Positions 42,662-50,126 of a stretch of 50,126 bases of DNA are shown piece by piece (within the stretch, counting starts at the first letter, position 1; the number at the start of each line of letters is the position of its first letter). Source of the DNA: GCA-2716065 sp036123135 (GTDB lineage: Bacteria; Bacteroidota; Bacteroidia; Flavobacteriales_D; Parvicellaceae); NCBI GenBank assembly GCA_036123135.1, contig JAZADZ010000080.1:1-50126 (forward strand). The letters run 5' to 3'. Made by a program: the position numbers and the translations under genes. The notes beneath the pieces are model-generated. The model saw only the letters and a program-made list of their open reading frames with translations. It was not told the origin of the DNA and searched no databases.

Positions 42662-45523
42662 ATGTACCAAAAATCGTTTTCAAAAAGACACATTGGAATC
42701 ACTAGTGAAGATCAAAAATACATGCTTTCTACTGTAAAAAGCAGTTCAATGTCTAATCTTGTGGATGAAACGATACCCAATAACATTAAATCAAACAACG
42801 ATTTGCATGTTGGAGAATCAATGACTGAAAAAGATTACCTATCGCACATCGAAAAAATTGCTAAAAAAAATAAATTATTCGACTCCTTTATTGGGCAGGG
42901 TTACTACGGAACAGAAACACCATCTGTTATTTTGAGAAATGTTTTTGAAAATCCTGGTTGGTACACTGCATATACTCCTTATCAAGCTGAAATTTCTCAA
43001 GGTAGATTAGAAGCGCTATTAAATTTCCAAACTATGATTTCTGACCTTACTGGAATGAAATTATCGAATGCTTCTTTGCTTGATGAAGGAACTGCTGCCG
43101 CTGAAGCGATGTTGATGTTCTTCCACATGAGAACTAGAAAGCAAGAAAAGCAAGGGGTGAATAAGTTTTTCGTATCCAATTCTATTTTTACTCAGACCAA
43201 AGAAGTAATTCAGTGCAGGGCTGAACCTCTAGGAATTGAACTCATCTTTGGTAACCCAGATAATTGTTCAATTGATAATTCCTTTTTTGGTGCTATTGCA
43301 CAATACCCAGATAAATTGGGCAACATTACCAACTACAAAGAACTCGCAGAAAAATGCCATATCAACGATGCAAAGCTTGCTGTTATTTCAGACATTCTAA
43401 GTCTTGTTCTTCTTGAGTCACCTGGAAGTTGGGGAGCTGATGTTGTAGTTGGGTCAACTCAGCGTTTTGGAGTTCCCATGGGATATGGAGGACCTCACGC
43501 TGCATATTTTGCGTGCAGAGAAGAATACAAAAGATTTATTCCGGGCAGAATTATTGGGATTTCTATTGACAGCTATGGAAATAAGGCCCTAAGAATGGCT
43601 CTTCAAACTAGAGAACAACACATCAAAAGAGGAAAAGCAACTTCCAACATATGTACCGCCCAAGCACTTCTTGCTGTAATGGCAAGCATGTATGCTGTGT
43701 ACCATGGTCCTGAAGGGTTGAAGCAAATAGCAATGGATGTCTCTGAAAAAGCAAATGCTCTAAAAAATGCCTTGTCTAGTGCTGGTTTTTCTGTTCTAAA
43801 CGAAAGCTGCTTTGATACTGTAAGTATTGATGCAGATTTAAAAATTTTAGAAAAAGTTCTTCTAAAGGATAAAATAAATATTGGGTACTACAAAGATAGC
43901 TCTACTGCTGTGATCAGTATTGATGAAACAACAAGCTGGAGTCAAATTAAAAAACTATGTAATTCGTTAAGTAAAGCATGTGATGTCGAAATAAATCTTA
44001 AAAAAGATACCGACTTTAAAGTGCCACTTTTAAGAGATGACAAGATTTTAACGCACCCTGTTTTTAATTCCTATCATTCCGAAACCGAAATGATGAGATA
44101 CCTTAAAAAATTAGAAAACAAAGATTTATCATTGACTCATACCATGATTTCACTTGGTTCATGTACAATGAAATTGAATGCCGCATCTGAAATGATGCCC
44201 ATATCTATTCCTGAATTTGCGAATCTACACCCATTTGTTCCAATTGAACAAGCAGAAGGATATCAAGAGATTTTTAAATCTTTGACTAAAGATTTATGTG
44301 ATGTTACTGGATTCGATGCAATCTCCCTTCAACCCAACAGCGGAGCTCAAGGTGAATACGCCGGTCTTATGGTCATTAGAGCTTTTCACAGAAGTAACAA
44401 TGAGAGCAATAGAAACATTTGTCTAATTCCAAGCAGTGCACATGGTACCAATCCAGCTAGTGCGGTTATGGCTGGAATGAAAGTTGTCTTGGTACAATGT
44501 GACGAAAATGGAAATATTGATGTTGAAGATCTCAAATCTAAAGCATCCGAGCACGCTGAAAATTTAGGTGCTCTTATGGTTACCTATCCGTCAACCCACG
44601 GAGTTTTTGAAGAAGCCATAATTGAAATCACTAATATTATTCACGAAAAAGGCGGTCAAGTTTATATGGATGGAGCAAACATGAACGCCCAGGTAGGATT
44701 GACTTCTCCTGGCTTAATTGGAGCTGATGTTTGTCACCTAAATTTACATAAAACTTTTGCAATTCCTCACGGAGGTGGTGGTCCAGGAATGGGGCCCATT
44801 GGTGTTGCAAAGCATCTCACTCCTTTCTTGCCCGGAAATCCAATTGTGAAAACTGGTGGAAAACAACCGATAAAATCTATTAATTCTGCTCCATTTGGAA
44901 GCAGCTTAATTTTAATTATTTCGTACGGATACATTAAAATGCTTGGTTCACATGGATTAAAAAATTCAACTGAATGTGCAATTTTAAACGCAAACTACTT
45001 AAAAGAAAAATTAAGCTCTTCTTTTGATGTGTTATACACTGGTCCAAATGGAAGAGTTGCTCATGAAATGATCATTGACTGCAGAGGTTTCAAGCAATCT
45101 TCTGGAGTTGAGGTTGAAGACATTGCTAAGCGACTAATTGATTATGGATTTCATGCTCCAACAGTTAGTTTCCCCGTGCCTGGAACCATGATGATAGAAC
45201 CTACTGAAAGCGAAGCACTTGTGGAGCTAGACCGATTTGTTGAAGCTATGCTAGGAATTAGAGAAGAGATTAAAGAAATTGAAGATGGAATATATCCCAA
45301 GGACGATAATGTACTTAAAAACTCCCCACATACAGCTACATCACTCTTAAATGAATCTTGGAATCACAGCTATTCAAGGTCCAAAGCTGCATATCCAATC
45401 AAAAACCTATTGGAAAATAAATATTGGGTTCCTGTAGGCAGAGTTAACAATGCTCATGGAGACCGTAATTTAATTTGTAGCTGTCCTCCAGTGGAAGAAT
45501 ATCAAGAGGAAGCAACCTTATAG
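42662..45523 (+). CDS. gcvP: Glycine dehydrogenase (decarboxylating), P-protein
   Basis: PLP enzyme that starts glycine cleavage and passes an aminomethyl group to the H-protein. 953 residues, so both half-domains (P1 and P2) are in one chain. The N-terminus has QKSFSKRHIG. P1 shows YYGTETPSVILRN and SLLDEGTAAAEAM. P2 shows THTMISLGSCTMKLNAASEM, the conserved SLQPNSGAQGEYAGL and the PLP lysine in NLHKTFAIPHGGGGPGMGP. It feeds the one-carbon pool used by thyA and metF. It stands alone; gcvT and gcvH are not in the window. Confidence 0.97.
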   Translation: MYQKSFSKRHIGITSEDQKYMLSTVKSSSMSNLVDETIPNNIKSNNDLHVGESMTEKDYLSHIEKIAKKNKLFDSFIGQGYYGTETPSVILRNVFENPGWYTAYTPYQAEISQGRLEALLNFQTMISDLTGMKLSNASLLDEGTAAAEAMLMFFHMRTRKQEKQGVNKFFVSNSIFTQTKEVIQCRAEPLGIELIFGNPDNCSIDNSFFGAIAQYPDKLGNITNYKELAEKCHINDAKLAVISDILSLVLLESPGSWGADVVVGSTQRFGVPMGYGGPHAAYFACREEYKRFIPGRIIGISIDSYGNKALRMALQTREQHIKRGKATSNICTAQALLAVMASMYAVYHGPEGLKQIAMDVSEKANALKNALSSAGFSVLNESCFDTVSIDADLKILEKVLLKDKINIGYYKDSSTAVISIDETTSWSQIKKLCNSLSKACDVEINLKKDTDFKVPLLRDDKILTHPVFNSYHSETEMMRYLKKLENKDLSLTHTMISLGSCTMKLNAASEMMPISIPEFANLHPFVPIEQAEGYQEIFKSLTKDLCDVTGFDAISLQPNSGAQGEYAGLMVIRAFHRSNNESNRNICLIPSSAHGTNPASAVMAGMKVVLVQCDENGNIDVEDLKSKASEHAENLGALMVTYPSTHGVFEEAIIEITNIIHEKGGQVYMDGANMNAQVGLTSPGLIGADVCHLNLHKTFAIPHGGGGPGMGPIGVAKHLTPFLPGNPIVKTGGKQPIKSINSAPFGSSLILIISYGYIKMLGSHGLKNSTECAILNANYLKEKLSSSFDVLYTGPNGRVAHEMIIDCRGFKQSSGVEVEDIAKRLIDYGFHAPTVSFPVPGTMMIEPTESEALVELDRFVEAMLGIREEIKEIEDGIYPKDDNVLKNSPHTATSLLNESWNHSYSRSKAAYPIKNLLENKYWVPVGRVNNAHGDRNLICSCPPVEEYQEEATL

Positions 45524-45641
45524 ATTTTTCAATGTTATTTTAATAGTAACTATGGAATCTAAATATTTGGAATTTTAGATAGAATTATTTTTATTTGCAT
45601 TCCTTACATAACCCTTAAAGTATTAATCAAAAATAAAAACA

Positions 45642-47507
45642 ATGAAGAAAATTTACTTAAGTATTTTATCTGTTGCAATTATCTCAGGGTTAAATGCACA
45701 GTATAAAAAAAGTGAAGGTCCTGTTGCACGTTCTATTGAAAGAAGTGAAATTAAGCCTATCGCTAACAACGCTGTTAACCAGCAAAAAACAGTCATTTAT
45801 TCTAATACATTCGCTAACCCAGCTGATTGGGTAATTGCTCACGATCCGACTGCATGTTCATTGGACTGGCAAATTGGTCAAATTGATTGCGCAGGATCGT
45901 ATCCAATAGCATCAATTCTTTCAACTTCTGCTTCTGATGGATGGGCTGTTGTCGATTCTGATGCTTACGGAGGTGCAACTGGTGGTAGTGAAGTTGAAGA
46001 CAGCTGGCTAACAATGGCTAATCCTGTTGATTTGTCTTCCTACACTAATGTTGTTGTTGAGTTTGAAACTCAATATAGAAGATACAATTACGAACAACCA
46101 TATATTGTTGTTGGTATTGGCGATGGTGCTGGAAACGTAACTTGGCCAGATCTTGATCCAGATACTGATATTTCAGCATTGACTAATGTTTTCAAACCTC
46201 TTGATGTTCCAAATAGTGCTGCTACTGCAAATCCAGAACTTATTCAAGTTAACATCAGCCCTGCACTTGTTGGATTAACACCAACTGAAGCAGCTGATAT
46301 CTACATCAGATTCCACTGGACTGGTACTTGGGGTTACGCTTGGTTTGTAGATGATTTTGCTATCATTGAGCAGCCAGATAACGATGTTCAAACAACTACA
46401 GCATACATTGTTGGTGAAAACAACAATGGTGTTGAATATGGAAGAACACCTGTTAACCACGTAGATCCTAACTACATTATGGGTGCAAACATTTTCAACT
46501 TTGGTGCAAACGATCAAACCAATGTTGTAATGACTGGAGACTTTGGATCGTTCTCAAACAGCGTTAGTGTTTCTGTTTTAGCTGCAGGCTCCGATACAAC
46601 TGTTGAAACCACTGAAGCCTTAACTCTTTCAACTGGTTTGTATGAAGGCGATTACACTTCAGTTTCTGATCAAGAAACTTCAGGTGCATCAACTTTTGCC
46701 AACAATCTTTATGAAAGAAATTTCGAAATCACAACTGATATTTATTCTCAAGATGGTATCGGTGTTCACCCTGCTGGTTATGATGATTTAACTTCTCTTG
46801 GTACGTCATCTTTCACAGATGGTTCGGACGGATTAGTTCTTGCAACGCTATACCACGTAAAGCAAGCTCAGGACGTTTCTGGACTCAGAATTATGCTAAC
46901 TTCAACTGGAAATACTGCTGGTGGAGAAATTATTGCTTCTTTGAAAGATACAGCAGCTTTTTGGGCTGGTGACATGACAAATATTGTCGAAGCAAGTACT
47001 TACACGGTAACACAAAACGATGTTGACAACGGTTACGTTGATATATTCTTTGACCAAGTAGTAAATGCTCCTGCTGGAGTGTATTATGCTGCAGTTGAAT
47101 TGTACAGCTTTGGAAATTCTAGTGACATAAGAGTACTAGATGATAGAACTGTTGCTCAGCCAGTAGATGCAAGTGCAATATATATCCCTGGGATGCAATC
47201 TTACACTAACGGAACAGCAATTGCTATCCGACTATTAGTTGGAAATGGTTGGGGTGTAGGTGTTGATGAAAACGCTATTGAAGGTGTATCTATCTTCCCT
47301 AATCCAACTGAAGGCATCATTACCATTACAAACAATAACAATGACCAAAACACAATTGTTGTATATGATGTAATTGGTAAAGTTGTTTCAACACAAGTGG
47401 TTAACAACGCTACAACTATCGACTTATCATCCAATGGAACTGGAATCTACCTAGTTGAGGTATCCAATTCTAACGGAAAAACTGTTGAAAGAGTAGTAGT
47501 TAAGTAA
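45642..47507 (+). CDS. T9SS-secreted protein with C-terminal sorting domain
   Basis: 621 residues. The signal peptide is KIYLSILSVAIISGLNA. The N-terminal half has a MAM/carbohydrate-binding-like region with TNVVVEFETQYRRYN and YIRFHWTGTWGYAWFVDDFAI. The middle is beta-rich. The C-terminal about 75 residues are a Por secretion tail: VSIFPNPTEGIITI, IVVYDVIGKVV, and GIYLVEVSNSNGK with a final VVVK. No catalytic motif is visible, so it is likely an adhesin or cell-surface structural protein. Confidence 0.88.
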   Translation: MKKIYLSILSVAIISGLNAQYKKSEGPVARSIERSEIKPIANNAVNQQKTVIYSNTFANPADWVIAHDPTACSLDWQIGQIDCAGSYPIASILSTSASDGWAVVDSDAYGGATGGSEVEDSWLTMANPVDLSSYTNVVVEFETQYRRYNYEQPYIVVGIGDGAGNVTWPDLDPDTDISALTNVFKPLDVPNSAATANPELIQVNISPALVGLTPTEAADIYIRFHWTGTWGYAWFVDDFAIIEQPDNDVQTTTAYIVGENNNGVEYGRTPVNHVDPNYIMGANIFNFGANDQTNVVMTGDFGSFSNSVSVSVLAAGSDTTVETTEALTLSTGLYEGDYTSVSDQETSGASTFANNLYERNFEITTDIYSQDGIGVHPAGYDDLTSLGTSSFTDGSDGLVLATLYHVKQAQDVSGLRIMLTSTGNTAGGEIIASLKDTAAFWAGDMTNIVEASTYTVTQNDVDNGYVDIFFDQVVNAPAGVYYAAVELYSFGNSSDIRVLDDRTVAQPVDASAIYIPGMQSYTNGTAIAIRLLVGNGWGVGVDENAIEGVSIFPNPTEGIITITNNNNDQNTIVVYDVIGKVVSTQVVNNATTIDLSSNGTGIYLVEVSNSNGKTVERVVVK

Positions 47508-47527
47508 TTTTTCTATTGTTGATATTT

Positions 47528-47555
47528 AAAAAGGCAGCCGAGGCTGCCTTTTTTT
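47528..47555 (+). terminator. Intrinsic terminator
   Basis: AAAAAGGCAGCC and GGCTGCCTTTTT form a strong GC stem followed by a U run, about 20 bases after the stop of the first T9SS protein. Confidence 0.9.
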
Positions 47556-47672
47556 GTCACAAACTTTTCGATTGAATTTCTGTCGTTTTGGTTGAATTCT
47601 AGTACTGTTGTTTAAATGAATTGATTTCATTAAATTTACTTTAGCTAAAAATTAACCACTAAATAATAATAC

Positions 47673-49421
47673 ATGAAAAAAGTTTTACTCTCACTATTAG
47701 CCATAACAACATTTGTTTTAGCTAATGCTCAGATTGTTGTAAGAGGAGTAAGCCCTGCATCAATCGCAAATAATTTCGACTTTACCTGGGCAGATCCAGG
47801 CGGAGGAGATTGGGCAAGTCCCGACTTTAACCAACCAAATACGTTCGTTGAAGATACATTAATGATTGTTGATGATGGTACAACGGGTCTGAATCCTCAA
47901 GGCAACCCTCTTTCTGCTGAAGGGTGTAACCCCCTAATTAATGACTTAACAGGGAAAATTGCTGTATGCTATAGAAATACCTGCCAGTTTGGAACAAAAG
48001 CCTTAAATGCCCAAAATGCTGGAGCACTTGCAATTATAATTATCAACAGAGATCCTGAAGCAATTGGGATGGCCGGAGGTGACGACGGAGCCAATGTTAC
48101 TATTCCAGTTGTCATGCTTTCAAGTGTTGATGGCGCAGCTCTTGTGAACGAAATGCAAAACGGACCTGTTGTAGTATTCATGGGAAATAAACTAGGTCTA
48201 TATCCCAACGATGGTGGAACTAACTCAGCCAGTTGTATGATTTCTAAATATGGATCTCTTCCAAAAGATATGGCCGATAATGGTTATACTTTTGATCTTG
48301 GAATGCAATTTGCAAATCTAGGTTCTGCAGATAATGATTTTTACGCAGTAGCTTCTGTGACTGGTCCGTCCGGAACAGTATATTACGATTCCATTGCTCC
48401 AATAAACATGCTTTCTGGAGATACTTCATTCATCTTCCCTGGAAATCAAACTTCATTTGCTCCTATGACTAATAGCCTTTGGGACAATGGACTTCACACA
48501 GTAAGATATGATATTGGGATAATTGGTCAAACTGACGAAGACACTTTTGACAACACGGTAAGCTCTGATTTTTACGTCACCCAAGACGTACTTTCTCTAG
48601 CAAGAGAAGATGCATCAACTACAGTTGTTGCCAATTCCTATCCTCAAAACCATACTTCAAGCTACCAAGCTTGTATGATGTTACAGGATGTTTACCCAAA
48701 CACCAATACTGGGGTTGAAGGAATTTATTTTGCTCCTTACAACAGTGGTGTAAGTGAAAGTCTTGATGGAATTTATTTACAGGGAGAAATTTACGAGTGG
48801 GATGATGCTTGGGTAGATCTTTCTGGCGGCTGGGCAACAGTTACTTTTGATGTGCTTTCTGCAGTCGGTGACTTTGATTGGGACGGAACTTCTTCATCAG
48901 TGAATGGTGAAGTGGTTTATGCTCCATTAAATAGCCCCGTCATATTAAACGATAACCAAAGATATCTAGTTTGTTTGAACTCGTTTGCTAATGACTCTAT
49001 AGGTTTTGGATATGACAACAATCCTGATTACAATGCAAATATTTCCATATACCAACAACCAATTGGAGCACTAAATATTGATGCTGCAACATGGTATACT
49101 GGATGGACAAGTGCAGATGCTGTTTCATTAGGACTAAAGATAGCATACGATGTCAATGTTGTTGAATTGGAAACCATTGAAGGAATCGTATATCCGAATC
49201 CTGCTTCAGACAATTTAACTATTTCTCTAGAAAAAGGAAATGGCTTTGCTAACTTATCTGCTTATGATATTACAGGAAGATTAGTTTTATCAAACAATGT
49301 AAATACTGACGGAGGAATTATTCCTATTGATTTATCTAACTTTGATAATGGTAATTACATCTTTAGTTTAAACTTCGATGATGGAAAAAGAAGTAACTTT
49401 AACGTTGTAATTGTGAAATAA
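47673..49421 (+). CDS. T9SS-secreted protein with PA domain
   Basis: 582 residues. The signal peptide is KVLLSLLAITTFVLANA. A protease-associated (PA) domain at about residues 65-165 shows GKIAVCYRNTCQFGTKALNAQNAGALAIIIIN and VTIPVVMLSSVDGAAL, but no peptidase domain follows. The middle is beta-rich. The Por sorting tail is GIVYPNPASDNLTI, LSAYDITGRLVLS, and NYIFSLNFDDGK. Its C-terminal half resembles that of the preceding protein, so the pair may be distant paralogs. Confidence 0.87.
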   Translation: MKKVLLSLLAITTFVLANAQIVVRGVSPASIANNFDFTWADPGGGDWASPDFNQPNTFVEDTLMIVDDGTTGLNPQGNPLSAEGCNPLINDLTGKIAVCYRNTCQFGTKALNAQNAGALAIIIINRDPEAIGMAGGDDGANVTIPVVMLSSVDGAALVNEMQNGPVVVFMGNKLGLYPNDGGTNSASCMISKYGSLPKDMADNGYTFDLGMQFANLGSADNDFYAVASVTGPSGTVYYDSIAPINMLSGDTSFIFPGNQTSFAPMTNSLWDNGLHTVRYDIGIIGQTDEDTFDNTVSSDFYVTQDVLSLAREDASTTVVANSYPQNHTSSYQACMMLQDVYPNTNTGVEGIYFAPYNSGVSESLDGIYLQGEIYEWDDAWVDLSGGWATVTFDVLSAVGDFDWDGTSSSVNGEVVYAPLNSPVILNDNQRYLVCLNSFANDSIGFGYDNNPDYNANISIYQQPIGALNIDAATWYTGWTSADAVSLGLKIAYDVNVVELETIEGIVYPNPASDNLTISLEKGNGFANLSAYDITGRLVLSNNVNTDGGIIPIDLSNFDNGNYIFSLNFDDGKRSNFNVVIVK

Positions 49422-49441
49422 TAATTCTTATCTATTGCTTG

Positions 49442-49473
49442 AAAAAAGCCACTTTTAGTAAAGTGGCTTTTTT
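49442..49473. terminator. Bidirectional terminator
   Basis: AAAAAAGCCACTTT (49442-49455) pairs perfectly with AAAGTGGCTTTTTT (49460-49473) around TAGT. A and T runs on both sides serve the T9SS gene on the plus strand and the mlaF-like gene on the minus strand, which converge here. Confidence 0.9.
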
Positions 49474-49474
49474 C

Positions 49475-50126
49475 TTATAATTTTTCCTTAAACTGACGAA
49501 GAAATTTTGATACGTAAACAAAATTATTGAGCTCCTCAACGTTAGTATTCAAAATTGAATCTTTATCTCCAACCCAGTAATTTTTACCCTCAAAAATAAA
49601 CATGATATTTTCACCTATTTCTAATACAGAGTTCATGTCGTGAGTAATTACAACTGTAGTCATTTGAAACTCTTCAGTAATCTCTTTAATTAGCTCATCT
49701 ATAACAATAGCTGTTACAGGATCTAAACCGGAATTGGGCTCATCACAAAATAAATATTTTGGATTCATTGCAATTGCCCTAGCGATAGCAACTCTTTTCT
49801 GCATTCCCCCACTGATTTCAGCTGGGAATAAATCATTTTTATTGACTATGTCCACTCTATTTAAACAGAAATTAGTTCGGTCTATGATTTCTTCAGGAGA
49901 AAATTCTGAAAACATTTTCAAAGGAAATGCTACATTTTCTTCAACAGTTAAAGAGTCAAAAAGAGCACCACTTTGAAAAAGCATACCAATCTCTTTTCTA
50001 ATTTTTTTTCTTTTTTTCGCGTTAATTCCCCTAAAACTTCGTCCATCGAAAATAACATCTCCTTGATCAGGTTCAAGAAGACCTACAATACACTTTGTTA
50101 GCACAGATTTTCCCGATCCACTTTTC
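49475..50126 (-). CDS. MlaF-like ABC transporter ATPase, N-terminus cut by window edge
   Basis: ATP-binding subunit of a phospholipid/MCE-type transporter. The frame runs off the right edge, so the N-terminal about 35 residues are missing. The Walker A end SGSGKSVLTK is visible at the edge, then the Q-loop MLFQSGALFDS, signature ISGGMQKRVAIARAIA, Walker B YLFCDEPNSGLDP (Asn where Thr is usual) and VITHDMNSV. The closest family is MlaF/Ttg2A. Its permease partner (MlaE) would be just beyond the window. Confidence 0.88.
   Translation of the reverse strand, partial: KSGSGKSVLTKCIVGLLEPDQGDVIFDGRSFRGINAKKRKKIRKEIGMLFQSGALFDSLTVEENVAFPLKMFSEFSPEEIIDRTNFCLNRVDIVNKNDLFPAEISGGMQKRVAIARAIAMNPKYLFCDEPNSGLDPVTAIVIDELIKEITEEFQMTTVVITHDMNSVLEIGENIMFIFEGKNYWVGDKDSILNTNVEELNNFVYVSKFLRQFKEKL

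Noticed and set aside
45557..45580. ATCTAAA/TTTAGAT hairpin after gcvP as a terminator
   Set aside because: Weak AT-only stem with an 11-base loop and no U-tract.
1..50126. CRISPR array, prophage or insertion sequence
   Set aside because: No regularly spaced repeats, transposase or phage structural genes were found. The only mobile-element hint is the arm-like segment in sdhA.

Overview
The window is AT-rich chromosomal DNA from a Bacteroidota bacterium, most likely a marine Flavobacteriales lineage. The evidence is: a five-helix diheme-type SdhC with SdhA and SdhB in the order C-A-B; SecA of 1129 residues; fused type glycine dehydrogenase; an ExbB/unknown/ExbD/ExbD operon; two secreted proteins with C-terminal Por (type IX) sorting domains; many promoters of the Bacteroidota type (-7 box TAnnTTTG); and very little Shine-Dalgarno signal. 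I see no prophage, IS element, CRISPR array or rRNA operon. Almost all genes are core housekeeping genes, packed tightly with many 1-4 bp overlaps.

Layout. 1-9.3 kb: 3' part of lepA (cut by the window edge), divergent metF, a small secreted protein, then sdhB-sdhA-sdhC on the minus strand, a 2-hydroxyacid dehydrogenase and mgtE. 9.4-12 kb: rsmA and an MsbA-like ABC exporter (minus). 12.1-14.9 kb: rbfA, a methyltransferase, tsaE and alanine dehydrogenase (plus). 14.9-18.4 kb: pdhB (minus), divergent from etfB-etfA and a bifunctional-nuclease protein. 18.4-21.7 kb: a lipoprotein-like NupC nucleoside transporter, thyA, folA. 21.7-25.2 kb: clpX, clpP, tig and tRNA-Leu(UAG) (minus). 25.3-30.8 kb: flavin reductase, a DUF3127 OB-fold protein, and three membrane transporters (AtoE-like, AI-2E family, SLC13 family). 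30.8-36.2 kb: secA, DUF2795, cobalamin adenosyltransferase, dusB (minus). 36.2-42.5 kb: CPBP protease (plus), the ExbB/ExbD operon, asparaginase, a degenerate UbiA-like protein and an unknown protein (minus). 42.6-49.4 kb: gcvP and two T9SS cargo proteins (plus). The right edge holds a truncated MlaF-like ATPase (minus).

Themes. One-carbon metabolism is well represented (metF, thyA, folA, gcvP). Protein quality control is clustered (tig-clpP-clpX). Central respiration genes (sdh, etf, pdhB) lie within 13 kb.

The most unusual observation is in sdhA. The protein carries an extra in-frame N-terminal segment of about 105 residues that resembles the arm DNA-binding domain of Bacteroidota tyrosine recombinases. 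It has its own TAnnTTTG promoter, and the usual SdhA start position reads ATC instead of ATG. Three copies of the 9-mer TTGTAACAC (one inverted) lie just upstream. A second general observation is that several genes have a -7 box only 3-6 bases before the start codon, which predicts leaderless mRNAs.
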